Below are positions 43,285 through 54,246 of a stretch of 64,000 nucleotides of DNA, one piece after another. The notes under the pieces were generated by a model that was not told the origin of the DNA, searched no databases, and saw only the letters and a list, made by a program, of their open reading frames with translations. A program made the position numbers and the translations under genes. The stretch comes from Symbiodinium natans (lineage: Eukaryota; Sar; Dinophyceae; Suessiales; Symbiodiniaceae), in NCBI GenBank assembly GCA_905221605.1, contig CAJNDS010002272.1:422501-486500 (forward strand). The letters are read 5' to 3'. Each line of letters begins with the position of its first letter. Position 1 is the stretch's first letter.

Positions 43285-43512
43285 GAGGTGTCCACGATGG
43301 CAGCAGCTCTCGGGGGGACGGGAGACGTCGGAGCAGGAGTGCTTAATTGGGGTTTAGGGTCTATAGGGTTTAGAGTTTAGGGTTTAGGGCTTAGGGTTTA
43401 GGGTTTATAGGGTCTATAGGGTTTAGGGTTTAGGGTTACTATATTCTTACCCAAGCAAGAGGATCCTTTTCTCTGCCTTCGCAAGCCTGCAGCAAAGAAC
43501 CACATAAAATAG
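43285..43512 (+). CDS. Two-exon 3' end, unknown protein
   Basis: 43285-43351 (acceptor GAGTTAG): EVSTMAAALGGTGDVGAGVL, NW, donor G|GTTTAGGG. 43460-43512 (acceptor CAAGCAAG): DPFLCLRKPAAKNHIK, TAG 43510-43512. Phase matches. Intron is TTTAGGG/TATAGGG repeat. Confidence 0.52.
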
Positions 43513-43678
43513 CTTTCAAGAAGGCACTCCTCACCAGGAAGTCCGAGGTGTTTCCCTTTGGCTGCAGATTAGGGAATGTAACTTGCAGAGGGGGTTCGGC
43601 AAGGTTGTCTAGGGGGCCTACGCCCCAAATTGTTGTGGTTGAGGGTTCAAGGTTTGGGGTTTAGGGTTTAGGGTGCAG

Positions 43679-44304
43679 ATGATAGGAATTTTTCGGCTCG
43701 CCGGGCCGTTTGTTTTTCTCACGAGTTCTTCATACGGAATTCATGGAGGTATGTCGCGTAGACCCTGCCACGCACGCTATTGGATGGGAAGCCGAGTTGC
43801 CATCCTCCCCCCCCCCCCCCCGAACCCCCAAGAATTTTCAATCAAACCTAAACCCTAAACCCCAAACCCTAAACCCTAAACCCTAAACCCCGAACCTACA
43901 AAGGCCGAGAGTTTTCGATCAGACCCCGAAATTTGGAGTTGAGGGGTTCTAGGATGCTTGTGCTTCAGGAGGTTTAGGGTTTAGGGTTTAGGGTTTAGGG
44001 TTCAGGGTTCAGGGTTCAGGGTTCAGGGTTCAGGGTTCAGGGTGTGATGTTGGGTGTTTTTGGGAGACTTAAGCTAAGGGTTTTTGAGAGGTGGGTGTGC
44101 AGTTTGGGGAACCACGCTCTGCTGCGTGTTTTTTCGGGTTTAGGGCTTTAGGGTTTAGGGCTTTAGGGTTTAGGGTTTAGGGCTTAGGGTTTAGGGTTTA
44201 GGGGTTAGGGCTATTTTTTTCTTCAGCACAGCCAGAAAGGGCCACCTCAGCATTACTGCGCGGATTCTGGGAGCCCCGCTCCTCGTGCAATCGCCGGCAA
44301 ATTG
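43679..44304 (+). CDS. Two-exon fragment, unknown protein
   Basis: 43679-43748 (acceptor AGGGTGCAG) reads DRNFSARRAVCFSHEFFI, RNSW to AG|GTATGT, a strong donor. 44227-44304 (acceptor TTTCTTCAG) completes the codon: TARKGHLSITARILGAPLL, VQSPAN, donor TG|GTTGAG. In another frame the first exon reads MIGIFRLAGPFVFLTSSS, but that frame does not chain. Confidence 0.5.
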
Positions 44305-44955
44305 GTTGAGTCTGAGGGGGGATGAGGCTACTGTAGGGGTTTAGGGTTTAGGGTTTAGGGTTTAGGGTTTAGGGTTTAGGGTTTAGGGTTTAGGGTTTAG
44401 GGTTTAGGGTTACCAACAGTATTCCCCTATGGTCCCTTTGAAAACATACGAGAATCACCTGCAAGGTCATTCGTTCCTAATCGGCATGGCATGTGTAGCT
44501 AAACCCTAACCCTAAACCCTAAACCCTAAACCCTAAACCCTAAACCCTAAACCCTGAACGCCTAAATCCCAACCCCTAGCCCTCAGCCTTCAACCCTGAA
44601 TCATTACGGTTCAGGGATAAGAAAGTATAGGGTTCCGGCTTGGGGTAGCCTTGGACTGGGCGCCTTAGTCGCCGAAATTCGGGTTTCGGAACTTTTTTTG
44701 GTGGGGGGCAACTCTGAAACACCCTCAGCCAGGGTTCAGGTGCTGCCAAGGCACTTGCAGCTTTCCCTGTCCCCACACCCTTTGACACCCTCCAACCCTA
44801 AATCCCTAAACCCTTTAGCCTAGCCCCTAAAACCCGAAACCCTAAACCCCTTACCCCCGAAACCTTAAACACTAAATCCCTCAGTTCCTGAACCCCTAAA
44901 CATTTAAACCCCTAAGCCCTACACCCTCAACCAAACCTTCAGTCTGGCACGACAG

Positions 44956-45368
44956 GTGACCCGAAGCTACAGCAACGCTAGCAGCCACGCTCCAAGTGAC
45001 GGGTAGGGTTTTTGGTGTGCAAGGCTTCCTAAACCCTAAGCTCCCTAGCTTAGGGCTCAGGGTTTAGGGTTTAGGGTTTAGGGTTTAGGGTTTAGGGTTT
45101 AGGGTTTAGGGCTTAGGGCTTAGGGTCTCTGATTCCTAAACCCTACACTTCAGCCTTAGATATGCGTGTTTTACGAAGCTAGTCGCAAGCGGGCTGTGGG
45201 CGAACTCTCAACAACCACGTGCAGGTACAACACGCAGGCTGCCCAATCCCATATAATGCCCGAAACCCTAAACAGGAAGAACACCACAAGCGTCGAATCA
45301 TCATAAACGACACCAAAGTTTGCCATTGGGTTCATTAGGTTTTCAAGGCTGTGAACGAGGGCTCTTAG
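44956..45368 (+). CDS. Four-exon 3' end, unknown protein
   Basis: 44956-45002 (VTRSYSNASSHAPSD), 45160-45224 (YACFTKLVASGLWANSQQ), 45280-45317 (HHKRRIIINDTK) and 45348-45368 (AVNEGS, TAG) chain in phase. Donors GG|GTAGGG, G|GTACAA, A|GTTTGC. Another frame of interest nearby, 45481-45581 (acceptor ATCCTGCAG, PQAKHGSALPKTELPTVLKL, then SMKRHNVDKQP), ends in the TAA of a CCCTAAA unit and may be the end of a further gene. Confidence 0.5.
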
Positions 45369-46024
45369 TGGCAGAATGACTGGTCAGGGGTTCGGGCGTA
45401 GACCTTCGGGTCTCTGATCCCTAAATCCTAAACCTAGTTCAACCCCCAACTCTGGACTCCAGAATTCGGCAATCCTGCAGCACCCCAAGCTAAACACGGG
45501 AGTGCCCTCCCCAAAACAGAACTCCCAACCGTGCTGAAACTCTTGAGCATGAAACGGCACAATGTCGATAAGCAACCCTAAACCTGAACCTTAAACCTGA
45601 AACCGTAAAACCGCAACCCTCAACCTTAAACCCTAGACCCTAAACCCACCCTAGACCCACAACCCTAAACCCTAGACCCTAAACCCTAAACCCTAGAGAC
45701 CCTAAGCCCTAAACCCGGCGAGTTCCAATGATCCCCGGAAGCCTGAAACCCAATTTGGTAGGCTGGATGTATTAGGTTTCCCTTAGGGTTTAGGGTTTAG
45801 AGCTTGGGGTTTAGGGCTTAGGGTTTAGGGTTTAGGGTTAGGGTTTAGGTTCTAAACCCTAAACCCTAAACTTTAGGGTTTAGGGGTTCATAAGGTTCAG
45901 GGCTTAAGGTTTGAAGGTTTATGAGGTATAGAGTATAGTATAGGGTTTTCAGGTTTACAAGCTTCAGTGCTTTTCGTCTTAGCGGGTTCAACGAAGAACC
46001 CAGAGCACCCAGAGTCTTGATCAG

Positions 46025-46164
46025 CTTTCCAAATCCGCCAAGACCGGCTTATGAGGTCCCAATCGGTCATTGGCTCAAGCTGCGAGAAGCGACCCACCAG
46101 CGGTTTGCAAGCCATGTCAGCCATGTGCCCCTTGGCCGAAGCTTCGACCCTTTCGGCCGTCTAG
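46025..46164 (+). CDS. Long exon, unknown protein
   Basis: TTGATCAG acceptor, FPNPPRPAYEVPIGHWLK, LREATHQRFASHVSHVPLGR, SFDPFGRL, donor CTAG|GTGGGT. A second frame (FQIRQDRLMRSQSVIG...) is also open to a donor at GTCTAG; I prefer the first for its codon use. Isolated. Confidence 0.45.
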
Positions 46165-46853
46165 GTGGGTGTATGGGAGAACTTCTCTAAGTTAGGGTCC
46201 TTTTCGGGGTTACCTGTATAAGGCGGCCCGTAATACTTAGAGTACCCATCAAAAATGCACCAGAATTTGGGGAACTGACCAAAGGTTTCCGAATAGATAT
46301 TGGCGAGTGTAAAGTGGGTGTCCTTTTCAGGATACTAGGCATGCAAATGCTGCTTAGAATCAGGGTCCCCTTTCGGATCTATGCTCAGTATACCTACACA
46401 GCCCTGTTCCCCAAACCCTAAGCTCTAAACCCAAAAGAGCCCAAGCCCTAACTGCGAAGCCCTGAGCCCTAAACAGTCCTGTTTGGGATTTCGGAATCCA
46501 GGGTTTGAGAGGATAGAAATGTGGGCACCAGACTCCACAGTTTCGGATATAGAACTCAGCATTTGCCGCATATTCACCCTACATCTGATAAGCCACAAGC
46601 CCCCCTAAACCCTAAACCCTAAACCCTGAACCCCTGACGCCCAACAAACTAGCATTTGGAGACCCAGGTCGTCTTTCCGTAAGCCCATAGGAGCACCGGT
46701 TCTTGCAAGCCTGCGGCCCCCTAACCCCCAAACCCTGTTTAGGGTTTAGGGTTTAGGGTTTAGGGTTTAGGTTTTTTAGGATATAGGGTTTAGAAGCCCT
46801 AAGCCCCAATCCCTATCCTCCCTGAACCCCTCAACCCCGCATAGGCCGAAAAG
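46165..46853. other. Interval without firm exon
   Basis: A family F-like MITE near 46190-46380 and degenerate CCCTAAA stretches. Confidence 0.4.
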
Positions 46854-46855
46854 CG

Positions 46856-48322
46856 ATGTCGCGGCTCTTCCTCATTGCGGCCGCCGGCCACAGCGTCATG
46901 GGGGAGGCAGGGTTTAGGGTTTAGGGTTTCGGGTTTAGGGTTTAGGGTTTCGGGTTTCGGGTTTCGGGTTTAGGGTTTAGGGTTTTGCAAAACCGATGGG
47001 TTCAGGGGTTGAGGTTCCAGGGTTTGCGGTTTTGGGTGTAGGGTTTAGGGTTTAGTGGTTAGGGTTCGGGGTGCAGGGTTCAGGGCCCGAAGACATACAC
47101 CGACACCCTTATCCGGGTAACTACAAACCTCCACACATGGAGACGTCAACCCTAAACCCTAAACCCTAAACCCTAAACCCTAAACCCTAAACCCTAAACC
47201 CTAAACCCTAAACCCTAAACCCTAAACCGTTATCTCTGCAACTACAAAACTGACATCTCTGAGCCCCAAGAAGCCAGGAGGACATCATCCCTGCCTGCGC
47301 CAAGTCTGGGACGAGCTATGTTGACCCGACAGTCCTGCAGGTGGGGACTCTCTGGTGGCTTGTGGAGGGTTTAGGGTTCAGGGTTTAGGGTTTAGGGTTT
47401 AGGGTTTAGGGTTTATATAGGTGGGCCCTTTCTGAAGGATGTAGTTGCTGGATAGTTTGCAGCGGGTTTAACTGGCTCTGATCTTGCTTAGGAAGCCCGA
47501 AACCTAAACCATTAAGCCTACAACGCCCTAAAGAGATGGTTTGTTACAAGGGCTAGATCCGGTGGCTTTGGACACTGGGGCTGGCTGTTCCAGGATTCAG
47601 AAGTGCAGGGTTGGATATCAGAGCTGTGTTTAGGGTTTAGGGTGGTCCCTAACCCTGCGTAGCTCCAAGCCCCTAGGCCCCAAACCCTAAAACCCTCAAA
47701 CCCTAAGTCCTAACACCCCGAAAACCTCCTGAAACCCCCAAAACCTCAAACCTCAAACCCTCAAAACCCTCAACCTTAAACTCTCAACACTCCCCCCCAC
47801 CCCCCCAAACCCCCTAACCCCTTAGCCCTAAACCCTAAGCCCCGAGCCCGAAACCCTAAACCCTAAACCCTAAACCTTAAACCCTAAACCCTAAACCCTA
47901 AACCCGAACAATACGCCCTGAAGCCTTGCTCTTTCTATCCCAAGCTCCAGGGGCAGTTTCACGGTCCCTGAATATGGTCCCTTGCCTTCCTTAAAGGGTT
48001 TAGGGTTTCGGGGTTAGGGGTTAGGGTTTAGGGTTTAGGGTTTAGGGTGTAGGGTTTAGGGTTTAGCGTTTAGGGTTTGGGGTTAAGGGTAGTTTCATGA
48101 TCCCTTAATATGCTCTCCTGCCTTTTTAAAGGGTGCCGATGTATGGGCCCTTGGGTTGTATTGGGTGTACAAGGGGTATATAAGGGGTCCCCATTCATGG
48201 GCTCATATTAAGAGACCATGTAACTACCCCTAAACCCTAAAATCTAAGCCCTAAACCCTAAACCCGTAGACCAGCGTTCAGGAGAATGGCGGCATGCTGG
48301 AGGCTGGCGGGTCGTAGTGGGC

Positions 48323-48353
<31 letters not shown>

Positions 48354-48927
48354 GGCGCCCCCGGCCCCGCGCAGTATCTTGGGTTTCGGGTTTAGGGTTT
48401 AGGGTTGAGGGTTGAGGGTTTGGGGTTTGGGGTTGCGTTGCAGACTTTCGACACCCTAAGCCCTAGGCGCTTCAGCTCGAAGTATAACAGACGGCCCCCT
48501 CCACCCCCCCCCCCCCCCCCAAAAAAAAAGGCAAAAAAAACACAGTTCCACAGGGATGCAGAGTTTGAAGACGAAGGCTGCGCCAGCCTACTGACTTTAG
48601 TGTGGGTTTAGGGGTTCGGGGCTGAGGCTCTATAGGGTTGCATCAGCGCTCAAAAGGGTACCCTAAACCCTGAACCCTAAACACTAAACCCTAAACCCTA
48701 AGCCCTAAACCCCAAACCCTAACCTTAAACCCTTAGCCTCAACGGTTGGAGAGGCCTTCATGGTTCTGAGAGGGTTTAGGGTTTAGGGTTTAGGGTTTAG
48801 GGCTAGGCCTGCTCAGGACGCCGCTGCATGCCAAGAGCTTTGCGCCACGCGTCTGCAGGGGTTTAAGGGCTCAGGGCCTCCATCCTTCATGGGTTCCCCT
48901 CCTCCCCCCCTCTATACTACTGTTTAG
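46856..48927 (+). CDS. Complete seven-exon gene, ~138 aa, unknown
   Basis: Start ATG 46856 just after CCGAAAAG. Exons 46856-46911 (MSRLFLIAAAGHSVMGEA), 47274-47340 (QEDIIPACAKSGTSYVDP), 47557-47634 (IRWLWTLGLAVPGFRSAGL), 48282-48302 (ENGGMLE), 48444-48481 (TFDTLSPRRFSS), 48554-48599 (DAEFEDEGCASLLTL), 48817-48927 (DAAACQELCATRLQG, FKGSGPPSFMGSPPPPL). All phases agree using GTTTAGGG, GTGGGG, GTTTAGGG, GC (GAG|GCTGGC), GTATAA and GTGTGG donors. The stop TAG 48925-48927 is the first unit of a (TTTAGGG)9 array. The N-terminus is a short hydrophobic stretch that could be a signal or anchor. No family recognised. Confidence 0.66.
48090..48232 (+). mobile_element. MITE family F copy
   Basis: AGTTTCATGATCCCTTAATA ... 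TATTAAGAGACCATGTAACT form inverted ends. A half-copy at 47955-47998 and a short one at 56343-56410. Confidence 0.6.
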
Positions 48928-49041
48928 GGTTTAGGGTTTAGGGTTTAGGGTTTAGGGTTTAGGGTTTAGGGTTTAGGGTTTAGGGTTTAGGGGGTGGGGG
49001 GGGGGGGGGGGGGGATGGATGGTTTGGGGACCCTATCCCAG

Positions 49042-51319
49042 CTGAAGCCATACGGTATCCGAAGCTTTGAAGCCCCCATGGGGGCTCGGGGGTGTCAAAG
49101 CTTTAATCTAGGGGTCGGAAGAAGTACTGTTAGAGTACTAGTAGTATTTCCTTTATGGCCCCTATATAATCCTGCTATGATAAACCACCCCCCCCCCCCC
49201 CCCAAAAAAAAAAAGCACTAAATTTTTGAGGCCCCGACTTTGGAGGTTCAGAGGTCAACCCTCAGATCATCCCACCTTTTCACGGGCCCTCTTTACGTAA
49301 GGCCAGCTATCTGAACGACTCCCTGTCCTAAATCCTGCAAATCATGGCTCAAGAGAAACTCTATGGGGGTGTTTAGATGCGGGTCTTTAGGGTTTAGGCT
49401 TTTAGGGCGTCTCTTTTTTTTGCGTGCCCGAAACCCTAACCTAGGACCTTGAGTAGGCCCTTATTTCCTTTTTTTAGGGTTGGGGTTCCCTTATATTCCC
49501 CTTTAAAACCAAAAATGGTACCCTTCTTGTTTGTAGGTTACTCCTGAGTCTAGCAACCCTGGACCCTGAACCCTTGAAACTCGACCTTAGAGAACTCCTG
49601 CCCTAAACCTTAAACCTTAAACCCTAAACCCTAAACCCTAAACCCTAAACCCCTAAAGCCCTCGCACCCCTGAACCCTAAACCCTAAACCCTCCTGAGGG
49701 GAAGATGCCGGGCTGCGCAGTATTCACGTACTACAAGGACAGCAAGGCTGGGATATTCATTCCAATGCCCAATCCTCAACCCCTGAAACTTGCGATGTTC
49801 CCATTCCCTTATTTTGCGAAGAGTCCCTAATGGGGATTAGGGTTTAGGGTTTAGGGTTTAGGGTTTAGGGTTTAGGGTTTAGGGTTTAGGGTTTAGGGTT
49901 TAGGGTTTATTAGAGTACCCCCGATTACAATCCCTATGACGGACTGTTAGTATAGAAAAGGGGAACATCCCAACCTGAAACCCCAAAACCCCTGAAACCC
50001 CTGACCCTCAACCCCCAAGGACCACCTCAAAAGACCTCCATCTCCAACGCTGAACGAAACTCCTCAGGCCGAGTAGCTAGAAGAAACCCTAAACCCTGAA
50101 CCCTGAAGCCCTAAACCCCTAAACCCCTAAACCCCTCGCACCCCTGAACCCTTAACCCTAAGCCGTAAGCCCTAACCCCTAAACCCTGAACCCTAAACCC
50201 CAAACCGTAAGCCCTAAACCCTAAACCCTAAACCCTAAACCCTAAACCCTAAACCCTAAACCCTAAACCCTAAACCCTAAACCCTAAACCCTAAACCCTA
50301 AACCCTAAACCCTAAACCCTAAACCCTAAACCCTAAACCCTAAACCCCACACCAGGGCTGCTGGCTCATGAGCGCCATGGCAAAGATCCGGGATCCCTCC
50401 CTCCCTTCGGACCACTTCGCAGTGAGCGGGCCGTGGCTTGAAGCTGCAAGATAAGGGGGTGAGGGGGGGGGGGGGGGGGGGGGCTTCGGGGTTAGGGTTT
50501 AGGGTATACCGTTTAGGGTTTAGGGGTTAGGGTTTAGGGTTAGGGTTTAGGGTTTAGGGTTTAGGGTTTAGGGTTTAGGGTTCAGGGTTCAGGGTTTAGG
50601 GTTTAGGGTTTGGGGTTTAGGGTTTCGGGTTTCGGGTTTCGGGTTTAGGGTTTAGGGTTTAGGATTTGGGGGCACTTTTTGGGGGCACCCTCGACTTTCG
50701 AGAGTCTTATTGTCATGGCGAAGGAAAGAGTGGCGCATGACTGTTTGGCCAGCAAGCAGACGATGAGTGCACTTCGGGCGTTTACGGTTAGGGTTTAGGG
50801 TCTAGGGTCTAGGATTTAGGGTTTAGGGTTTTGGGTTTAGGGTTTAGGGTTTAGGGGTTTATGGTTCATGATGGCGAGTTTTCAGACTTGTCTGCGCCTG
50901 TTTCGGGTCACAGGGATAAGTTTTTTTCCTCTTGTCTAGGGTTGTCAGAGGTGTTTTTGAGAATTGTCTACACCTGTCTATTTGGGGTCAGAGGGATAAG
51001 TTTTCTTTCTTGTCTAGGGTTTTCAGGAACGGCCATATCTAGACGGTTCCAGACAATATGTTTCTTTAGTTTGTGAACTATGGCAGTTATATGTTCGAGG
51101 GTCCCAACAGCAAAAAAGATGGAGAGTCTGTAGGGCTTTAGGGGTTGCAACGGCGCTTGTGGGAAAGCGCTAGCCGCTAGTCTCCATTTTCTGAACAACT
51201 GGTTGCTTCTGGAATTTAGACGATGCTGCAACGTGACCTTTGACTTGGACACCACAACAGCCAAAGATATTTTGATATTTTCTGTCAGGAGGTTGGGCAA
51301 CCAAACCCCTTGTGCCTGA
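49042..51319 (+). CDS. Exon group including a calpain-like active-site segment
   Basis: 49042-49091 (LKPYGIRSFEAPMGAR), 49705-49746 (ATG start, MPGCAVFTYYKDSK, GC donor AAG|GCTGGG), 50356-50421 (GCWLMSAMAKIRDPSLPSD), 50703-50779 (SLIVMAKERVAHDCLASK) and 51142-51319 (GCNGACGKALAASLHF, LNNWLLLEFRRCCNVTFDLD, TTTAKDILIFSVRR, TGA). The last four chain in phase. GCWLMSAMAKI matches the calpain (C2) catalytic-Cys block usually written DCWLLAALA, which would make this a Ca-regulated or calpain-like Cys protease; the His and Asn blocks are not seen, so the call is weak. Confidence 0.42.
49111..49220 (+). mobile_element. MITE family E copy with C17A12 run
   Basis: GGGGTCGGAAGAAGTACTGT ... TATGATAAACCACC then C and A runs where related copies have AACCCCCAAAA. 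The homopolymers thus expanded inside the element. Confidence 0.6.
49796..49977 (+). mobile_element. MITE family C copy split by a telomeric array
   Basis: GATGTTCCCATTCCCTTATT at the left and ATAGAAAAGGGGAACATCCC at the right are family C ends. In the middle, after GGGGATTA, lie ten TTTAGGG units (49838-49909); the copy at 61211 has GGGGATTATGGTACCCC uninterrupted. Confidence 0.82.
50215..50346 (-). repeat. Interstitial telomeric array (CCCTAAA)19
   Basis: Near-perfect run ending ten bases before the acceptor ACACCAG of the calpain-like exon. Confidence 0.94.
50889..51030 (+). repeat. Two diverged ~70-bp direct repeats
   Basis: TTGTCTGCGCCTGTTTCGGG..CAGGGATAAGTTTTTTTC..CTTGTCTAGGGTTGTCAG is repeated as TTGTCTACACCTGTCTATTT..GAGGGATAAGTTTTCTTT..CTTGTCTAGGGTTTTCAG. 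T-rich, intronic, no frame. Confidence 0.7.
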
Positions 51320-51547
51320 AAAGTCAGGAGAAGCTGTTTAGGGCTTAAGGTTTGGTTAGCAAACTTTGCAACCTCACAGAGACGTTCTTACAACCATCCC
51401 TAGCAGGACTCCCGAAAGGGACGCGAATCTAGAGAAGCCCTCCCGATAAGGTTTTCGGGTCTGAAGATTAATCGACAACCCTGAACCCTGAACCCTAAAC
51501 CCTAAACCATAAACCCTAAACCCTAAACCCCCACCCTGAGCGGCCAG

Positions 51548-52202
51548 GAGAGTGTGCCAAGAAGTGGCGGCACTGGCGAGGACTCCGCTTGGTGGTACAA
51601 GGGCCTCAGGCGCTTCAACGCCGTTTAGAGGCTTAGGGTTCCGTAAAGCCTAAACCCTAAACCCTAAACCCTAAGCCCTAAACCCTAAACCCTAAACTCC
51701 AAACTCTAAACTCTAAACCGTGCAACGTGCGAGCGTGGCGGAACGCCGAACCCGCAACCTCCGAACGCCATCAATCACCCCCTGACGACCAGAATCATGC
51801 TGGAATGAGAGCCGTAGCAGCATGCGAAGTAGTTATTGTTGGTATATCAGTAATGACACAACAAAATTTGTTACTAACAGATAGCAATATGAACAAGCAT
51901 CATCACGCTCATCATCGTCGTACAAAGAATAGAATCTTTCAATAGAACTAATACTAAGAACATTACAAAATAGCACAATTCATGAAACAAAATGCCAAGA
52001 GCAATTAAACAGTGATAATAACAATAATGGTCACAACCTGTGTAATAGTAGCAAGACTAGTAATAATAACAATAGTACTAATCATCATTGTTCTTATAGT
52101 ATGGATAAGGCTGCCCGGGCTCAACAGCGAAGACCCAAGACCGACCTCACTGATCAGAACTCCGATAGCTGCAACTTCTTCAGGCAAGAAGAGGCACAAT
52201 AG
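51548..52202 (+). CDS. Exon group with basic C-terminus, unknown
   Basis: 51548-51622 (acceptor GCGGCCAG): ESVPRSGGTGEDSAWWYKGL, RRFNA, donor GCC|GTTTAGAG. 51729 onward is open in two frames (RGGTPNPQPPNAINHP... to TGA, or RAWRNAEPATSERHQ...). 52110-52202 (acceptor TGGATAAG): AARAQQRRPKTDLTDQNSD, SCNFFRQEEAQ, TAG 52200-52202. Phase 0 at all listed ends. The region 51830-52100 between is AT-rich with (AAT/ACA)n repeats. Confidence 0.45.
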
Positions 52203-52251
52203 GCAACTGAAGCAAGAAAAGTTTAGGGTTTAGGGTTTAGGGTTTATACAG

Positions 52252-52357
52252 GACGGATGAGGCGACGGCTGAGGAGACTGAGGAGGCGGATGAGGAGACT
52301 GAGGAGACCAACACCACCACCGATGAGGCACCATTCGGCAAAACTGGCGATGGCTAG
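52252..52357 (+). CDS. Acidic repeat exon with repeat-borne stop
   Basis: GTTTATACAG acceptor, then TDEATAEETEEADEETEETN, TTTDEAPFGKTGDG and TAG 52355-52357 within CTAGGGTTTAGGG. Twelve-residue internal repeat. Likely a disordered acidic tail. Confidence 0.48.
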
Positions 52358-52573
52358 GGTTTAGGGTTTAGGGTTTGGGGTTTGGGGTTTGGGGTTTGGG
52401 GCTTAGGGATTAGGAGTTGGGGATTGGGGTTGCGGGTGCTTTGAGCGGTCAGGGTGTCGAGTCTATCTTTAAAGGAAGGCATCAAGGCATTTTCGGGTTT
52501 ATCGATGAAGGGTTTAGCGGCGTGGCTTGTGTTAGGTTCAATTAAGGGCTTAGGTTTAACTATGGGTTTTTAG

Positions 52574-52683
52574 CGCTGGTGGAGCGCACAGGGCTTCTGG
52601 AGGTTATCGGGCTCAAGCAGTTTGTACGGGGGACGGGCTTTATGCATGAGCATGAGCCTGATAAGAAAGCAAAACCAACCTAA
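52574..52683 (+). CDS. Terminal exon, unknown protein
   Basis: GTTTTTAG acceptor, LVERTGLLEVIGLKQFVRGT, GFMHEHEPDKKAKPT and TAA 52681-52683 in a degenerate CCTAAACC unit. Mixed helix with a basic end. Confidence 0.5.
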
Positions 52684-52795
52684 ACCTGCAAAAGTCGAGG
52701 GGAGGCGCTTGCGCTAAGCCCTAATCCCTTAAACCCTAAACCCCAAACCCCAAACCCCAAACCTTAAGTGCTCCTTCGATTCAAGGTGCGCGCCT

Positions 52796-53347
52796 GGTGC
52801 TTCGAGCACCATCGCACTCCCTTCATCGAGACACCCTACAACCCTCAACCCTAAAACCCTGAACCCATTCCGCAGGCTCTGCCCCGAATCGATGTCGACA
52901 ACCAGGTTCGGGGGCTGAAAGGGTTTAGGGTTTAGGATTTAGGGTTTAGGGTGTCTGTGGAGTTCGGGGTTTAGGGTTGAGTTTGTGAGATTTCAGGTTT
53001 AGGAAGGTGTAGGGTTGAGGGTTTAGGGCTCCGTATGCCCAAAACTTCTCAGGGTTGATGGGCAATTGATGGATTGGTTTGAGGGTTTATGGTTTTAGGG
53101 TTTAGGGTTGAGGGTTTAGAGCATGCACTGGTGGATGACAACCAATCGGGGTTTTCCGAAATTCGGGGTACCTCAATGGGGTCCGTATTCTCAGGGAATC
53201 TTACTATTTGGGGTCTATGTTAGGAGGCCCCATTTGCATAAACCCCCAATACGCCAAGATGTACAAACACGCTGGCTGCGTGGGCTTTTAGGGTTTCGGG
53301 GGCAGAGACTTCACGGTACAACGTTGTTTGCTTCGGCCGAAGATTGA
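52796..53347 (+). CDS. Three exons, first resembles a GST N-terminal segment
   Basis: 52796-52837 (acceptor GATTCAAG) VRAWCFEHHRTPFI, GA donor ATC|GAGACA; 52876-52905 (acceptor CCGCAG) ALPRIDVDNQ, donor CAG|GTTCGG; 53306-53347 (acceptor GGGGCAG) RLHGTTLFASAED, TGA. Phase 0 throughout. The first resembles the strand-helix of glutathione transferases (xRxxLxexxIPFxE), a weak similarity. Without the GA splice it would run to a TAA in a CCCTAAA unit. The second intron holds a MITE A copy (53145-53250). Confidence 0.4.
53145..53250 (+). mobile_element. MITE family A copy
   Basis: GGGGTTTTCCGAAATTCGGG ... GGCCCCATTTGCATAAACCC. Confidence 0.66.
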
Positions 53348-53522
53348 GCGCGCATTCTGCATGATAAGCGTGATTGCTCCTGCACACCCGAACCCTGAAC
53401 CCTAAACCCAAAACCTTAAACCCTAAACCCTAAACCCTAAACCCTACAGTAAACCCTAAACCCTAAGTAATCTTGAACCCACAGCCATGGGCTCCAACTA
53501 GGGTTTCGGGCTTATGGTCTAG

Positions 53523-53720
53523 GATCCGGAGCTCCGCGCCAGGGCGTGGTTACGGTGGCACCCGGCATCGAAATCACGCCTAACGGCGTTCGACGCTCGA
53601 CGCAGAGGGTTGAGGCTTCAGGGTCTATGTGTGAGTGGAGGTTGACGTGTAAGAGCTAGAAATCTCACAGACCTCACGCACAGAAGTCTCACCGATTTCT
53701 GTCGAACAAAATTTGTTTAG
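53523..53720 (+). CDS. Two-exon 3' end, unknown
   Basis: 53523-53608 (acceptor TGGTCTAG): DPELRARAWLRWHPASKS, RLTAFDARRR, donor GG|GTTGAGG. 53684-53720 (acceptor CGCACAG) joins in phase: SLTDFCRTKFV, TAG in GTTTAG. A second frame of the latter (KSHRFLSNKICLAYPH) is open too. Confidence 0.45.
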
Positions 53721-53867
53721 CGTATCCCCATGGGTTGCAAGTTACAAGCCAGTGGCACTCACAACGTCAGAACTCCTAAGCCTAAACCCTAAACCCTAAA
53801 CCCTAAACCCTACACCCTACACCCTAAACCCTAACCCTAAACCCTAAACCGTACGCCGACCTTCAAG

Positions 53868-53944
53868 GCCCGATTGGCCTGGGAGCAGCACCCCCCGGCG
53901 AGCTGCCCAAGCGACCTTCGGACGAAGTGACCCTCGGCTTGAAG
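53868..53944 (+). CDS. Exon, frame ambiguous
   Basis: CCTTCAAG acceptor. Frame 1 PIGLGAAPPGELPKRPSDE, VTLGLK to AAG|GTTAAGG; frame 2 ARLAWEQHPPASCPSDLR, TK then TGA. Both GC3-rich. Confidence 0.42.
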
Positions 53945-54246
53945 GTTAAGGGGTTTAGGGTTTAGGGTTTAGGGTTTAGGGTTTAGGGGTGAGGGTGTAA
54001 TAGAGGGGTCGGAATAATTACTAATATGGTATTTCCTTATGGCCCCTTTGTAATCATGCTGTAGTAACCCCCAAAACTCTAGTCTGAATATTAAGGCCCC
54101 CATATTAAAGGGGTTGGGATTAGGGCTTGTAGGGCTGAGGGTTTCTGGCTTAGGGGTGGTGGCTCGGGTACAGTCCCATTCAACTTAACGCTTAGAACCT
54201 GGGTTCTGCATAGCTTCGGGAATTGTTGAAGGCAACCTCAGCCTTA

